Shown here in pieces: positions 11,736-23,087 of a stretch of DNA of 64,000 bases; positions within the stretch are counted from its first letter, which is position 1; each line of letters opens with the position of its first letter. A program made the translations under genes and the position numbers. The notes under the pieces are model-generated. The model was not told the origin of the DNA, did not search any database, and saw nothing but the letters and a program-made list of their open reading frames with translations. Origin of the DNA: Hofstenia miamia (taxonomy: Eukaryota; Xenacoelomorpha; Acoela); assembly GCA_004352715.1 (NCBI GenBank), contig SCFE01000004.1, positions 723,146-787,145 on the forward strand, in the 5' to 3' direction.

Positions 11736-13572
11736 ATTGTTGATTAATTATCTTATTTTTTGCAAAAATTTGAGTGGGAGGATGCTGCAAAAGTACCCCG
11801 TAAATTTGAAAAATGGATGCAATTTGTGGGAAATCTTTCGTTTTTAAACAGTACATTTACATATCAGTATAAGTTGATATGAATTTGTTTTTTTTTGTTT
11901 ATTCTGATATGATCCATTCCCTGATTAACTTTCACTCATAATTTATATACCTCAATTCTGTTTTTCTGTTGTTCAGGTAATTTAGTAAACAAAAATTCTG
12001 TGGCAGGCAAAGGTAAATGTTACTTTTTATAAGGCTATTTGATTGGAATTTGAAATACGTTTTGTGTTAATAAACTTATCAAAGTCCTAATAAACCACAA
12101 GTAATTAAATTATAACTAAATAGACTGAATTGTTTAAAATGTTGTCAACATGGCAAAAATCATCTTGCAGTCATATACGACCGCTTGGGTTTTAAATCTA
12201 CATGTCATAAGATTTTCTAAAAATGATTTTAGTCTGATTTTACATGAAACATTTCATAAACAACCTATTTACTAAGCCATGTGTCAGACCGGTGAGTGTC
12301 TGCATCATGCTTAAATCGCTTCAGCTGTCTCAGCAGCCTCACATTATTGTTAGTAGTTCATCAATTAGACGTGAATGTAAGTCGTGCAAAAACAAAACTT
12401 GTAAAATTGCCTTTATGATAAGTGTTTTGAAATTTGCCATCAATAGTACTGTATCCTGATTTAGTATAGCATGCTTTTATAATTTTTAGATGAAAAATAC
12501 ATAGCAGACTTTGTATTTCTTCAGATTATTACATTGTTAAGAAAGTGATAGCCACAGGAAGGAATATTTTTTATGTAATACCCAGATTTCGTTTGATTTA
12601 GTATCTTGTTTAAGTATTATTAAAAATGACTAAAAAGAAGTCAATGACAGAAGAAATTAATTGTGTCACACATTTTTATAAAAAAGTGCATGACATGGGT
12701 ATGGTCGAATACGACCGCAATTTTCAACTTTTGATAGGAATGTGTGCAGAGCTTAAGAACAAGAGAAAACATCATTTATTATGATGTTAGATTTTGCTAA
12801 TAATTTTTAAAAAGTTGGATAAAAAATTACAAATTTAGTCATATATGGGTTAAAATTTAAAAATTAGATTATTTCTTTAGGACATCCTTAGTGTAGGACT
12901 AAATTTGTTTAATCACCGAAGTCCCCTCATTCATCATAACGAACATACATCTTTCTTTTCATTTTGTTCATGAAAGTTGCCAAGACATTAATTGAAAAGT
13001 AGGTAATATTAATTGGGGAATCTCCATATTTACAGAGTAATTATATACAAATCTACTGTTTTTATCTTATTTCTGAAATTAAATAGGCTTGCACAATATA
13101 AATATATAAAATTATGTATAAAATTATATATATATATATTTGCAAAATTGTATAAAACTATCAATATATCATAACAGTTTGAATTATCAGCTCTATATGC
13201 AGAAAAACCAGGTGCGAGAGTATGTAGTGTATGCTTGCAGTAAATTATGAGAATTTCAAATGCATTTTAGCATTGTTAATTCATGTTGTTAAACTTAAAC
13301 CGCCTGACGTCCCTTTTAAAGGCCAAACACATTTACAAGGAATTTCCTACAAGCCTATTTGCAAATTTGACATCGTGGGGTATGGGCAGGTTATTGGAGA
13401 ACATATTTTGATGCAATCTTGAGAATTTTTATTAAAACGTATTGCTGTGGATGAAGTTGTTGAAAAGATGAACAATTTTTCATTGAAAATTTCGGATTTT
13501 TAAAAAAAAGTTAAATTCCTTCCATGTCTCATGTTCATGTATTTATAATGTTTTAGCCCAAGGAGGCAAAAG
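11736..13572. other. No gene recognised
   Basis: AT-rich sequence without a convincing exon. ATACGACCGC occurs twice in the same orientation (12175-12184 and 12709-12718) in partly similar contexts, suggesting a small dispersed repeat whose limits I cannot define. Confidence 0.4.
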
Positions 13573-13573
13573 A

Positions 13574-13836
13574 ACTTTGACTGTTTCACGACATGGGCCG
13601 TGCGCGGCAAGCCTAAATGGGACAGAATTGGTTTGTGAATAAAGAGTGAAACGAAAGGGGAGATTCTCCTCTATCACAGGGTGCTTTCAGAAATCAAAGT
13701 TATTGTATTAATCATTGCANAACTTTGACTGTTTCACGATATGTGCCGTGCGCGGCAAGCCTAAATGGGACAGAACTGGTTTGTGAATAAAGAGTAAAAC
13801 GAAAGGGGAGATTCTCCTCTATCACAGGGTGCTTTC
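13574..13836. repeat. Roughly 117-bp sequence duplicated across a single-N join
   Basis: Positions about 13574-13690 and 13721-13837 are nearly identical, sharing TGGGACAGAA, TGGTTTGTGAATAAAGAGT and TCCTCTATCACAGGGTGC. The N at 13720 separates them. The 28 bases before the N (13692-13719) also reappear at about 14466-14493. The join therefore looks like a contig or haplotype overlap. The repeated sequence is clearly richer in GC than its surroundings; I do not recognise it. Confidence 0.8.
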
Positions 13837-13949
13837 AGATTAAACATTGCTTTAATATTTTTTGAAATATAAGCGTTTTATAGGATCATGAAAAATTTTC
13901 AAAATCCTCAAGGTGTTAAGGTTAATGAAATAATTGAAATTCCCTTGTA

Positions 13950-14521
13950 CAGTACCGGTCATAGTATTGCAGCACTTATCATCACAATTTATTTTTGCAG
14001 CGATTAATATAATAACTTTTCATGTAATTTTTTAATCAGAAATTATGTTTTCATCCTAAAAACTTTCACCATGAATATGCATGCCATTATAGTGAAAATG
14101 AATTCAGGTTCAAAAATGTAGTTTATTATAAATTTTGTGTACGAATTTATTCAAAAGATTTTGAAATATTAAGAGTGAACATTTATAAAAAATCCCTTTA
14201 TATCAACATTTGATGTAAATGCAATTAATGTAATGGGGTTTTAGCAAAATGTAAGTGGTCATATTTTCCAGACAACTGAATAAATTCGGTCAAAACTTTC
14301 GAATTAACTTCAAATTTCACACTGAATTCAGTTTTTTACTATAATTTATTTAGCGGGTATAGTCGTGGAGATAGTTTCCGGGTGCCATTTCACATGGACA
14401 TGAGATGAAAACTAAATTTCTGATTAAAAAATTACATGAAAATTTGAATTCAAAATGCCACAAAAAATCAAAGTTATTGTATTAATCATTGCAGTGTTGC
14501 AATACTTATGGTCAGAATTGG
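13950..14521. mobile_element. MITE with long (about 100-bp) inverted repeats
   Basis: The left arm starts CAGTACCGGTCATAGTATTGC. The right arm read inward starts CCAATTCTGACCATAAGTAT. Both continue through ATTAAT..AATAACTTT to a shared TGTAATTTTTTAATCAGAAA. The left end follows TA, consistent with a Tc1/mariner-type target. The element has no coding capacity. The exact right boundary is uncertain. Confidence 0.6.
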
Positions 14522-15189
14522 CATGTTTAAGCAGCACCTGTTTAAAACATGTTTTAATCACTGTATAAAACAACTTTTTGCAGTGTTTTTTTCAATGATT
14601 TTTTTTAATTTTAAATTTTAATAAGACAATTTATAAAACTTTTTGCGGGATACATCCATTCGTACTTTTATAACCGATTATCTACCGCAAAAATAGCAAA
14701 ATTTGTGTTTTCCTTACGTGTATGAGAAGAAAAATGAATGTGTATGTTTATCATAATTCAATGTTTGCTACTATGCGTTTTAGCAAAATTTTCCTGCTCT
14801 GAGCTGGGTCTGTCTAAAAGCAAAAAAACATTGTTTTAAAACGTGTTTTTTGTAAAAAAAATACACTTTTTGCTAACTCTGCTTGTGACAGGTATTGTAT
14901 AATTAAACATAAATAGCTTTATTTTATCTGTTTCTACGTTATAATATTAATATAAAAGCACATTATTTGCAAAATTATAAATATGCACCACTATAATACA
15001 AAAACAGACAAGCTACATTAAAATAATTAAAAGATAAGGAGAATAATATATAATTTAATAATAAAAGGAAATGCACTATTTTAAAAGTCATTTTTTATTG
15101 TAATTTTCGCCAGACACTTAAATTTTTATTATTTCCAAATATGTTCTACTCTTTTAACAAATTGTTTAAGTGATTTTTTAAATTTTCTT
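14522..15189. other. No gene recognised
   Basis: AT-rich and poly-T-rich sequence with GTTTAAAACATGTTTT and TTGTTTTAAAACGTGTTTT near 14540 and 14830. These could be remains of a repeat, but I could not pair ends or find a reading frame. Confidence 0.4.
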
Positions 15190-17515
15190 AATGTAGATGT
15201 CTTGATCCTGAGATAGATTATTGTATAAGTTGCATGTTATGGAATTAAATGGCTGCTTTCAAAATTTGTTTTTTTGTTTGTATGTTATTTATGCATTCAT
15301 TAGTTCTTCTACTTAACTTAAGAAAACGTTCCAAAGCGTTATTTTCATTTAGATACTTGAACATATATATTAAGCTTTGATATTTTGAAATGTATTATGG
15401 TGAGAGTATAGCAAGCTTATGTATTTTTGTTCTGTTTCATATTTGCAGTTGTTAAATAAGGATCGACCAGTTGAATACTTTATTTAACTTCTCCAGCTGT
15501 AAAATGGACATATGGTTTAATAATTCACAGCCATAGTTATATTTGCTTAATACTAATGCATTTAGAAGTGCTTTATCTTTTTAAATTTTTGCTAATGTGT
15601 CTTAGATAGTATGCACCAGTTGCCATCTAGTTATTTTTTAGAGGAAATTTTTAAACATCAAAATCTGATCAAACTCTACGCCCCAATATTTTATCTCTTC
15701 TGATTGTTCTATTGGAGAATCAGTGTCTTCAATTTGATTTTGTTTACAATTTGCTTGAATTTATTGGGATGAAAGTTGATGAACTGTGTTTTATTGATGT
15801 TACTAGTCAGTTGTTCAATTTAAGAATAATTGATTATTCCTGCAATATTATTCTCCAGCTTTCTTGTGGCGATTATTGGACTTTTATCTCGGTTGATAGC
15901 ATAGTCATCATCAGCATATTGAATTTTTTCGCTATTTGGTAAATGTATTGACAAGTCATTTACTTAAAAAAACTGGACCTAAAGCAATGCCCTGAGGTAC
16001 GCCCTTGTTTATAGTAAAGTATTCAGAATATGTGTTATTAATTATTATCTCTTTGTGATCTGCCTCTTAAAAAACTATTGATTAACTTCCTTGAATCATT
16101 GCTAAATCCATATGCTTCTAATTTCTAATTTTTTGTTTAGCATGTTAAAATCCAAACTATCAAAGGCCTTACTAAGTTCCAACAGAGCTACACTGCTGTA
16201 GACATTATTGTTTAGAAAGAATCGGGCGTTCTCTGAAAGATCTAATGTAGCATCTAAAGTTTTACGACCTTCTTAAAATCCAAATTGGTTTTGAGATATG
16301 ATGCTGTGTTTCTTTAAATATGCATTTATTTGTTTGCACATCAATTTTTCAACGATTTTTTAAAACGAGTGCTTGATTTAGCGGTGGTTTAAGCAGCTTA
16401 GTGGATCATTTTTTTATAATACAAGCGTTTTAAAGCTATCTGGATATTGCGACTTATGTAGGGCATAATTTATTGCAAATGTTAAACCTTTTAGAAAATA
16501 CCCACTGTATTTTGTATTATAAATATTGGTTTTCCACTAAATCCGCATGGGGTGTTAAGATTTAAACTGTAAATAGTTTGTTGAAGATCATATTTTGTGA
16601 CCAAACTGAAGTAGAAATGTTGATTGTTTTGTTCTATAATATTATCATAGGTAATGTTCTTTCCTGTATAACTAAATATCTCCTTAAAAGTATTATTTAA
16701 ATGATTCACAATAGCCTTTACATCAATTACTAATTCATCAATAACTTTTATTTGGTGATTTTCTCAGACTAATCCTTTTTCATTGTTTAAGTATAAGTTT
16801 ATAAGCTGCCATTTATTATTAGCTTCAAATAGTTTATGGTAGAAGATCTTAGACAATTTATATTTTACGTTTCTTTTGTTTTGTAGTTTTGATTTAAGTT
16901 TTTTTTGTATCTAATCAAATGCATAAGGCTTTGTTTTTGCATAAGTGCACCCATGCATCTTTCTTGTCTTTCTCCAATGACGTTATTTCTTTGTTGTCAA
17001 CTGGGTTGTGTTGCCCAGGTTTTAATGTACTTTTGTTTGTATGGTGCGATTTTGTTTAAGTATGTTTAGTTGTTTTAGTCTGAATCCAAACATTTGCGTG
17101 AGAATACTTTCTTGTTTGTGAGGTGGTCTGTGTTCACATGTAATATATATAAACATCAATTGTGATCCGAGTAAGAGTTCAATATGAAGGTAGCAAAACT
17201 TAGTAGACTGGAAATGAAATAAGCAATAATCGATTACTGAATTGTTTCGTGTTGGCAATTTTTTGTTGATGTGTTCAAATTAAAGTTCATCATCACAAAT
17301 TGTGTCAATGTATTTTCATTCAAAATTTGAAAAATAATTCATTTCACTAATTTCATTCTTGTGGGCAGGTAGGCTTCTAGTATTTAAGTAAGCTATTTTT
17401 ATGTTATTGTGGAATTTTGTAATAATTTTTTGAAGATTGCTCCTGTCATAAATTTTAAGGCCTGCGTTTAGGCTGATGTCGCCTGTTCTTAAGATTAGTG
17501 CTATTGTTGTTACGG
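15190..17515 (-). pseudogene. Decayed LINE (jockey/CR1-like) ORF2: endonuclease plus reverse transcriptase
   Basis: Read on the - strand from 17515 downward, the endonuclease start is recognisable by AYLNTRSLPAHKNE (about 17350-17395). The end of the endonuclease follows near 17030-17258 (VIDYCLFH). Next comes a linker at 16491-16709, then reverse transcriptase motifs LSKAFDSLDFNML (about 16135-16180), a degraded PQGIALGPVF (about 15985) and QYADDDYAI (about 15890-15925). Thumb and C-terminal segments reach about 15190. Frameshifts and stops separate the pieces, so it is dead. The enzyme would nick target DNA and copy its own RNA in. The upstream ORF1 and the 3' tail are not identified. Confidence 0.85.
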
Positions 17516-17558
17516 TGTAATGATGACATCGTCTTTTTTGTTTGATCTATAATATAAT

Positions 17559-17561
<3 letters not shown>

Positions 17562-17595
<34 letters not shown>
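17562..17595. repeat. (TA)n microsatellite
   Basis: A pure TA run just upstream of the 1-kb N gap. A matching TA run starts at 18763, directly after the gap. Confidence 0.95.
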
Positions 17596-17597
<2 letters not shown>

Positions 17598-17762
17598 CAT
17601 GTAACTTAGGCGATTTACAAAAAATGGTATTTAGGAAAAACATAATATATTTTTACAACCCTTAACACAGACAGATTTGCATCGAATTTTACTTCATCCG
17701 CTCCTCGTCGGCCTACATTCAAACGTGTTTTTCAAGATGACGAGTATTCTCAGTTTGTTGCT

Positions 17763-18762
17763 NNNNNNNNNNNNNNNNNNNNNNNNNNNNNNNNNNNNNN
17801 NNNNNNNNNNNNNNNNNNNNNNNNNNNNNNNNNNNNNNNNNNNNNNNNNNNNNNNNNNNNNNNNNNNNNNNNNNNNNNNNNNNNNNNNNNNNNNNNNNNN
17901 NNNNNNNNNNNNNNNNNNNNNNNNNNNNNNNNNNNNNNNNNNNNNNNNNNNNNNNNNNNNNNNNNNNNNNNNNNNNNNNNNNNNNNNNNNNNNNNNNNNN
18001 NNNNNNNNNNNNNNNNNNNNNNNNNNNNNNNNNNNNNNNNNNNNNNNNNNNNNNNNNNNNNNNNNNNNNNNNNNNNNNNNNNNNNNNNNNNNNNNNNNNN
18101 NNNNNNNNNNNNNNNNNNNNNNNNNNNNNNNNNNNNNNNNNNNNNNNNNNNNNNNNNNNNNNNNNNNNNNNNNNNNNNNNNNNNNNNNNNNNNNNNNNNN
18201 NNNNNNNNNNNNNNNNNNNNNNNNNNNNNNNNNNNNNNNNNNNNNNNNNNNNNNNNNNNNNNNNNNNNNNNNNNNNNNNNNNNNNNNNNNNNNNNNNNNN
18301 NNNNNNNNNNNNNNNNNNNNNNNNNNNNNNNNNNNNNNNNNNNNNNNNNNNNNNNNNNNNNNNNNNNNNNNNNNNNNNNNNNNNNNNNNNNNNNNNNNNN
18401 NNNNNNNNNNNNNNNNNNNNNNNNNNNNNNNNNNNNNNNNNNNNNNNNNNNNNNNNNNNNNNNNNNNNNNNNNNNNNNNNNNNNNNNNNNNNNNNNNNNN
18501 NNNNNNNNNNNNNNNNNNNNNNNNNNNNNNNNNNNNNNNNNNNNNNNNNNNNNNNNNNNNNNNNNNNNNNNNNNNNNNNNNNNNNNNNNNNNNNNNNNNN
18601 NNNNNNNNNNNNNNNNNNNNNNNNNNNNNNNNNNNNNNNNNNNNNNNNNNNNNNNNNNNNNNNNNNNNNNNNNNNNNNNNNNNNNNNNNNNNNNNNNNNN
18701 NNNNNNNNNNNNNNNNNNNNNNNNNNNNNNNNNNNNNNNNNNNNNNNNNNNNNNNNNNNNNN
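17763..18762. other. Assembly gap, exactly 1000 N
   Basis: A round-number gap, so its true size is probably unknown. The long open frame that spans it is only an effect of the Ns and is not a gene. Confidence 0.95.
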
Positions 18763-19470
18763 TATATATATATAATTTTATTATTTAATGAGCATGTTAA
18801 ATAATTACAAAAAATTGCTATTGGTATAATAACTATAAGTTTAAGCCAACGTGATTAGGATTAACGTAGACACGATGCGTAATATAATGCACCGAATTTA
18901 ATTGTCTGCATTCAATTTTAATAAAGTTAATTAATTTTATATGCAAGTTTACAATACAACTGTAATAACTTAATTTTCCAATGGTAAAAAACCGCTTTTT
19001 TCTTCATTCTAATGAACATTGAATATCATTTGAATGCTATTTTAGTTTTATTATCGGTGACCCAAAGCTAAGTTCTCTATTGATTGATGCATAAAACATT
19101 TGGATCAAATTTTTGTTTGAGAATGCCAAGAAGGTATGTCAATTATATCATCATTAAGTACACTTAAACAATTTTGAACTCCACTTTCATTATTTTCAAT
19201 TCTGCTTGAGCAAAGCTAAACTACTTGAAACAAAATTCAATCTTAATTTAATTACAATTATGTAGGATGATGAGAATCTTATGACATATGCGAATTTTGG
19301 CAAAGTCAATAAAATCTATTGCAAAAATTATTAATAAAAAATAATGCTTTCCCAGAAGAAACGTGGTGTAATTTGTTGGCATACCCACAGAATTGTAAAT
19401 CGTGCCCATACCCACAGCCAACCTGCAAATTTCCCATCGTAATGCAATGTATCTTATAAATGCTTTATAA
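18763..19470. other. No gene recognised
   Basis: AT-rich sequence following a TA run. No domain-bearing frame or transposon end was found. Confidence 0.4.
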
Positions 19471-19473
19471 ATA

Positions 19474-20191
19474 CAGCAGAATGCGTCTATAACGAACATC
19501 CAAGGGAACTTTAGTATAGGGTCATTTCGTTACAGAGGCACGTGAGGCTTATTTCGTAGAATTTTGTTCGTTATAAGCGCATTGCTACCTATTAACCTCA
19601 AAGTGCAACATTTGTGAAATGTTCTGTGCGCCTTCCGTGTTTCGCCGGCATGTCCAGAACCCTCACATACCTATGGATGTGATTATGTATAATACTTATT
19701 TTACAATTTAAAAAGATTTTAAATGCGAAATCATGATTACACCCCATTCTATCGAAAGAAATTTCAAAAATTCCATCAACACTTCTAGGAACTATCGAAA
19801 TCTGTAAAAAAAATTCGTAAATTATCGAAATATTTCTAATAAAGTTCGTTATATAAGCATTAGGGCCAAATCGGGCTTTAAAAACAGGTTTCTATAAGAA
19901 TAGTTTGTTATAAATGCGTTCATTATTAAGGCATTCCTACAGGGCGGTTTGCATATATATATATATATATNNNNNNNNNNNNNNNNNNNNNNNNNNNNNN
20001 NNNNNNNNNNNNNNNNNNNNNNNNNNNNNNNNNNNNNNNNNNNNNNNNNNNNNNNNNNNNNNNNNNNNNNNNNNNNNNNNNNNNNNNNNNNNNNNNNNNN
20101 NNNNNNNNNNNNNNGCTTTAAAAACAGGTTTCTATAAGAATAGTTTGTTATAAATGCGTTCATTATTAAGGCATTCCTACAGGGCGGTTTG

Positions 20192-20192
<1 letters not shown>
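19474..20192. mobile_element. Tigger/pogo-type MITE remnant with GTTCGTTATA repeats, partly duplicated around a gap
   Basis: The left part contains CAGCAGAATGCGTCTATAACG after a TA. The right part, read inward, gives CTGTAGGAATGCC followed by AACGCATTTATAAC. GTTCGTTATA-like motifs recur inside (about 19566, 19843, 19905), as in Tigger-type non-autonomous elements. A segment of about 78 bp at 19874-19952 is repeated exactly at 20115-20192 on the other side of the N gap (19971-20114), each copy followed by TA repeats. The second copy may be an assembly overlap. Confidence 0.55.
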
Positions 20193-20232
<40 letters not shown>

Positions 20233-21159
20233 TAGCAAGGACTCAATTTTTCGTTCGTTATAGCCAAAGGCGCTCCCAGAGAGGGGAACGTTCCTCCTCA
20301 ACTGAGCAGAGATGCTTCCGTTCCTCATGAAATGTTTGCTTACAACCAGTGTCGTACACAAGGTGTGGAATGTACCTCAGTCAGATTTCAAAATTGCTTT
20401 TGACTGGTTAAATATTATTTTCGATAAAAATATTAAAAAATTCCAAATTACGTGATGAAATGCATTTCTTAGCATCGAATTCATCAATATTTCCAAAGAA
20501 TGTGAGAGGCTTCGCCCCGCTTTTGGTTACTCCGGTGGCACACCCTGCGTACGCTCCTACCTATAACAATCATAGTACATAATACCTAATCAAGTATTAA
20601 TTCTACTCTATGACTGCAAGGGTAGACAATATTAAATTGATGTTGCATTTTTTGCAATAATTGGAAATTAATTAACCTATTGAATACATTAAAAAATCGA
20701 TTGCCAATTATTTAAGATTCACTGAAACCTTGCTGAAATATAATCAATTCCCGATTACAGAAGCATTATTATCCTGTCTAGTAAATTTATTAGCATTGGC
20801 TGTTGAGTGTATTGCCCAATTTGTTAATCCAAAAATATATTATGCTTCCACCACCCAATTCACAGTTTTATGTATTTTAGAGGCTTAACATTAACCTTAT
20901 TTCGCTCTATTGTGATATTCTGTCGGACATCTCATCTTGTCATGTTAAACCTAAGGAAATTAAACTATAATCACAGCATTTACATAAGCTATCTATGGCA
21001 GGACCAAATTTGCCATTAGTGATAATGATTAGTTGCATATCTAACTTTTGATTTCTAGAACAATTTCTTCTTTATGCTAACAGTTGTATGAAGCACAAGT
21101 AGCCCTTTTTGTTATCTCGCAATGATGATTTTTCTTTGAAAAAATTTGTATGTGTTATA

Positions 21160-21720
21160 CAGGGTGGGCCATAAGTTACTACGTTTCAAATCAATGTCCC
21201 CTACGTTTCAAAAATCCTAACAATAAATAATCAAACAACATCAAAATTATATTCTATATAGAAATAGGTGAAGTAAACAAAATAAACAAATATACAAAGA
21301 CTACAGTTATTTATCATATGGATCGACTTGCAAGCCGTCAATGTCGATATAAGTTGAAAACATCTGAATGTGAACTTGTGGATTTTGCGTAGAAGATTAA
21401 CTTCGATTTCATTAAATGCTTGACCAACTGCTTGTTTAAGTTCCTGTGTATTATGCGTGGTTGACTGCTATAACTTTTGCTTAATGATACCCCAGAGTGC
21501 ATTGTCGCAGGATGTTAAATCTAGACTCCCGGCGGGCGTGAGCAATCCGAATCATAGAACCACGTCGCTGCAAGAATTCAATAGTGTACTTGCTGATGTC
21601 GGCCATGCCAGTGCTAAATAGATAAAACAATATAATTTACTGTTTATCAATAGGATATGATTGGCTTAATTCAATAATTCCCTGCTTGGTTTGAAACGTA
21701 GTAACTTATGGGCCACCCTG
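21160..21720. mobile_element. Mariner/IS630-type element, deleted, nested in a hAT
   Basis: Terminal inverted repeats of about 31 bp begin CAGGGTGGGCCATAAGTTAC on the left and CAGGGTGGCCCATAAGTTAC on the right (read inward); one base differs. TA flanks both ends (21158-21159 and 21721-21722), the Tc1/mariner target. The 561-bp element keeps only a piece of transposase on the - strand. Near-identical ends suggest it is younger than the hAT around it. Confidence 0.9.
21355..21540 (-). pseudogene. Mariner/IS630-type transposase C-terminal remnant
   Basis: The - strand reads GSLDLTSCDNALWGIIKQKL, a stop, then a helical stretch ending in a basic tail. This resembles the end of IS630/mariner-family transposases common in arthropods and other invertebrates, where SPDLTPCDFFLWGY(I/L)K contains the third catalytic aspartate. 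Here that Asp (LTSCD) is retained, but a stop follows soon after and the N-terminal two thirds are missing. Confidence 0.7.
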
Positions 21721-22854
21721 TATATCGATTTTTATTAATGCCAAACTCGTTAACTTACTATGATTTTTGATCAAATATTTTCATTCTAATTATTGCCAAA
21801 TGTTTGCAATAATCTATTGTCTAAAACCCAAAAATGGATTAATTTACTAAACTAGAAAAATCTATGTGTAGAGTTCCAATTAAAAATTGCCTACTCCTCA
21901 TGTCTGTAATTTATGAAGAGGGGCAATGTAATGCGCTTCTTAAGTGAAACTAGGAATGAGCAAATTTTGAATGAAATGCTTATGAAATTATACGTTACTA
22001 AAGTGAAATTAATTTGAACACATTTTCTATGTACCTTAACTTGTAGTGAAATATTGTGAATTATATAGCAATGCTAATAATAATTCAAATTATAGCAAGT
22101 TGCAAAACATAACTAAAGGTATTTTGTGTCAGCACAATACGAAATGATCCCCAATCCTGTGCATTCTTGTTATTCAGGAGTTGAAATCAGAGATAGACCT
22201 GCGCTGGTCTGGAGTTGGACTAAGCATTTGTAAAAGTTAGGCTGAAATTTAACATATAGATTACAGTTTTACTGAATGCTATATAATTTCTTAACGTTTT
22301 GAAATTGTATATTAGTATCATATACTCTTGAAGAACTGAATTTAGTATTTTCAATTCAATGCCCAAATTCATTGATAGTTTCTATTCTAAGCTACCTTAC
22401 TTTGATCTAGCCTGCCCCAAAATTGTAGAAAACCTCTTAAAAATCTCATGAAAATATGTCAAATTTGAATTAAGGGGGTTGGACGGATTCAGGCTGGGCA
22501 ATGATTGGCCTAAATTTTCTGATTAGATTTATTAAAGTCTAAGAAGGTAAGAAATTTGTAGAGATCACTCTACTACAACAGGAAAGAAGTGTTTCCTATT
22601 GACATTAGAAACACATAACAGTGCATCAGCCTGTATTCGAAACTCGCCTCATCCATTAATCTACGGAGCAAAAAGTGTGTTAGCCAGCCTAATAATGGTT
22701 GCATTGGTGAGGTGTAGGGAGAAATAATTCATTGGTAGTAATTAACAACATAAACATTCATTATGCTTGTTCTGTTTGTTAGGTTAATATATATATATAT
22801 ATATATCATAGTTCCCCTCCCCATAAAAAAGCTGGGTGCGCCCTTGGTTACAGC

Positions 22855-23057
22855 AGTTGTTCGTTATAGAATCACAATACCGTATTTACTTTCATAAATT
22901 TGGTATAAAGGAATGACTTTAGCTAGAAATTGTTGATCTTAATTTTGGTCGCAAATCATTATTTTTGCTGCAGATTATTCTATTGAGATAAATATCAAAA
23001 TTTGCCTCAATGTAAACATTTCAGTGCAATGAGTAAATATTTGTATCTTAATGAACA
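22855..23057. other. Region between the hAT and QDPR
   Basis: It starts with the continuation of the GTTCGTTATA repeat (about 22858) and is otherwise AT-rich. It would hold the 5' intron or promoter of the QDPR gene, but I cannot point to a TATA box or other element. Confidence 0.35.
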
Positions 23058-23072
23058 GTGCTTGTCTTTTAG
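23058..23072 (+). promoter_or_regulatory. Candidate splice acceptor upstream of QDPR start
   Basis: The sequence TGCTTGTCTTTTAG ends 15 bases before the ATG at 23088. A pyrimidine-rich tract ending in AG is a good 3' splice site. It could close a 5'-UTR intron or, in a lineage with spliced leaders, serve as a trans-splice acceptor. A chance match is possible. Confidence 0.5.
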
Positions 23073-23087
23073 AATTCATTGAAAGCG

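Larger units (their letters stand above)
20265..22846. mobile_element. hAT-type DNA transposon, non-autonomous, carrying a nested mariner
   Basis: The left end is CAAAGGCGCTCCCAG and the right end read inward is CAAGGGCGCACCCAG. The flanks GTTATAGC (20257-20264) and GTTACAGC (22847-22854) form an 8-bp target duplication with one mismatch. Outside both ends lies GTTCGTTATA sequence, so the element landed in a Tigger-type repeat. Subterminal stretches are GC-rich, and a TA microsatellite sits near the right end. I see no hAT transposase in its 2.58 kb. A separate mariner-type element lies inside it at 21160-21720. Confidence 0.75.

Noticed and set aside
17677-18804. A 375-codon open frame.
   Set aside because: Almost all of it is the 1000-N gap; the real bases at each end encode nothing recognisable.
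19849-20361. Open frames crossing N gaps with YIYIYI repeats (also at 23815-24108, 40009-40653, 43271-43510 and 52999-53421).
   Set aside because: They are translations of TA microsatellites plus Ns.
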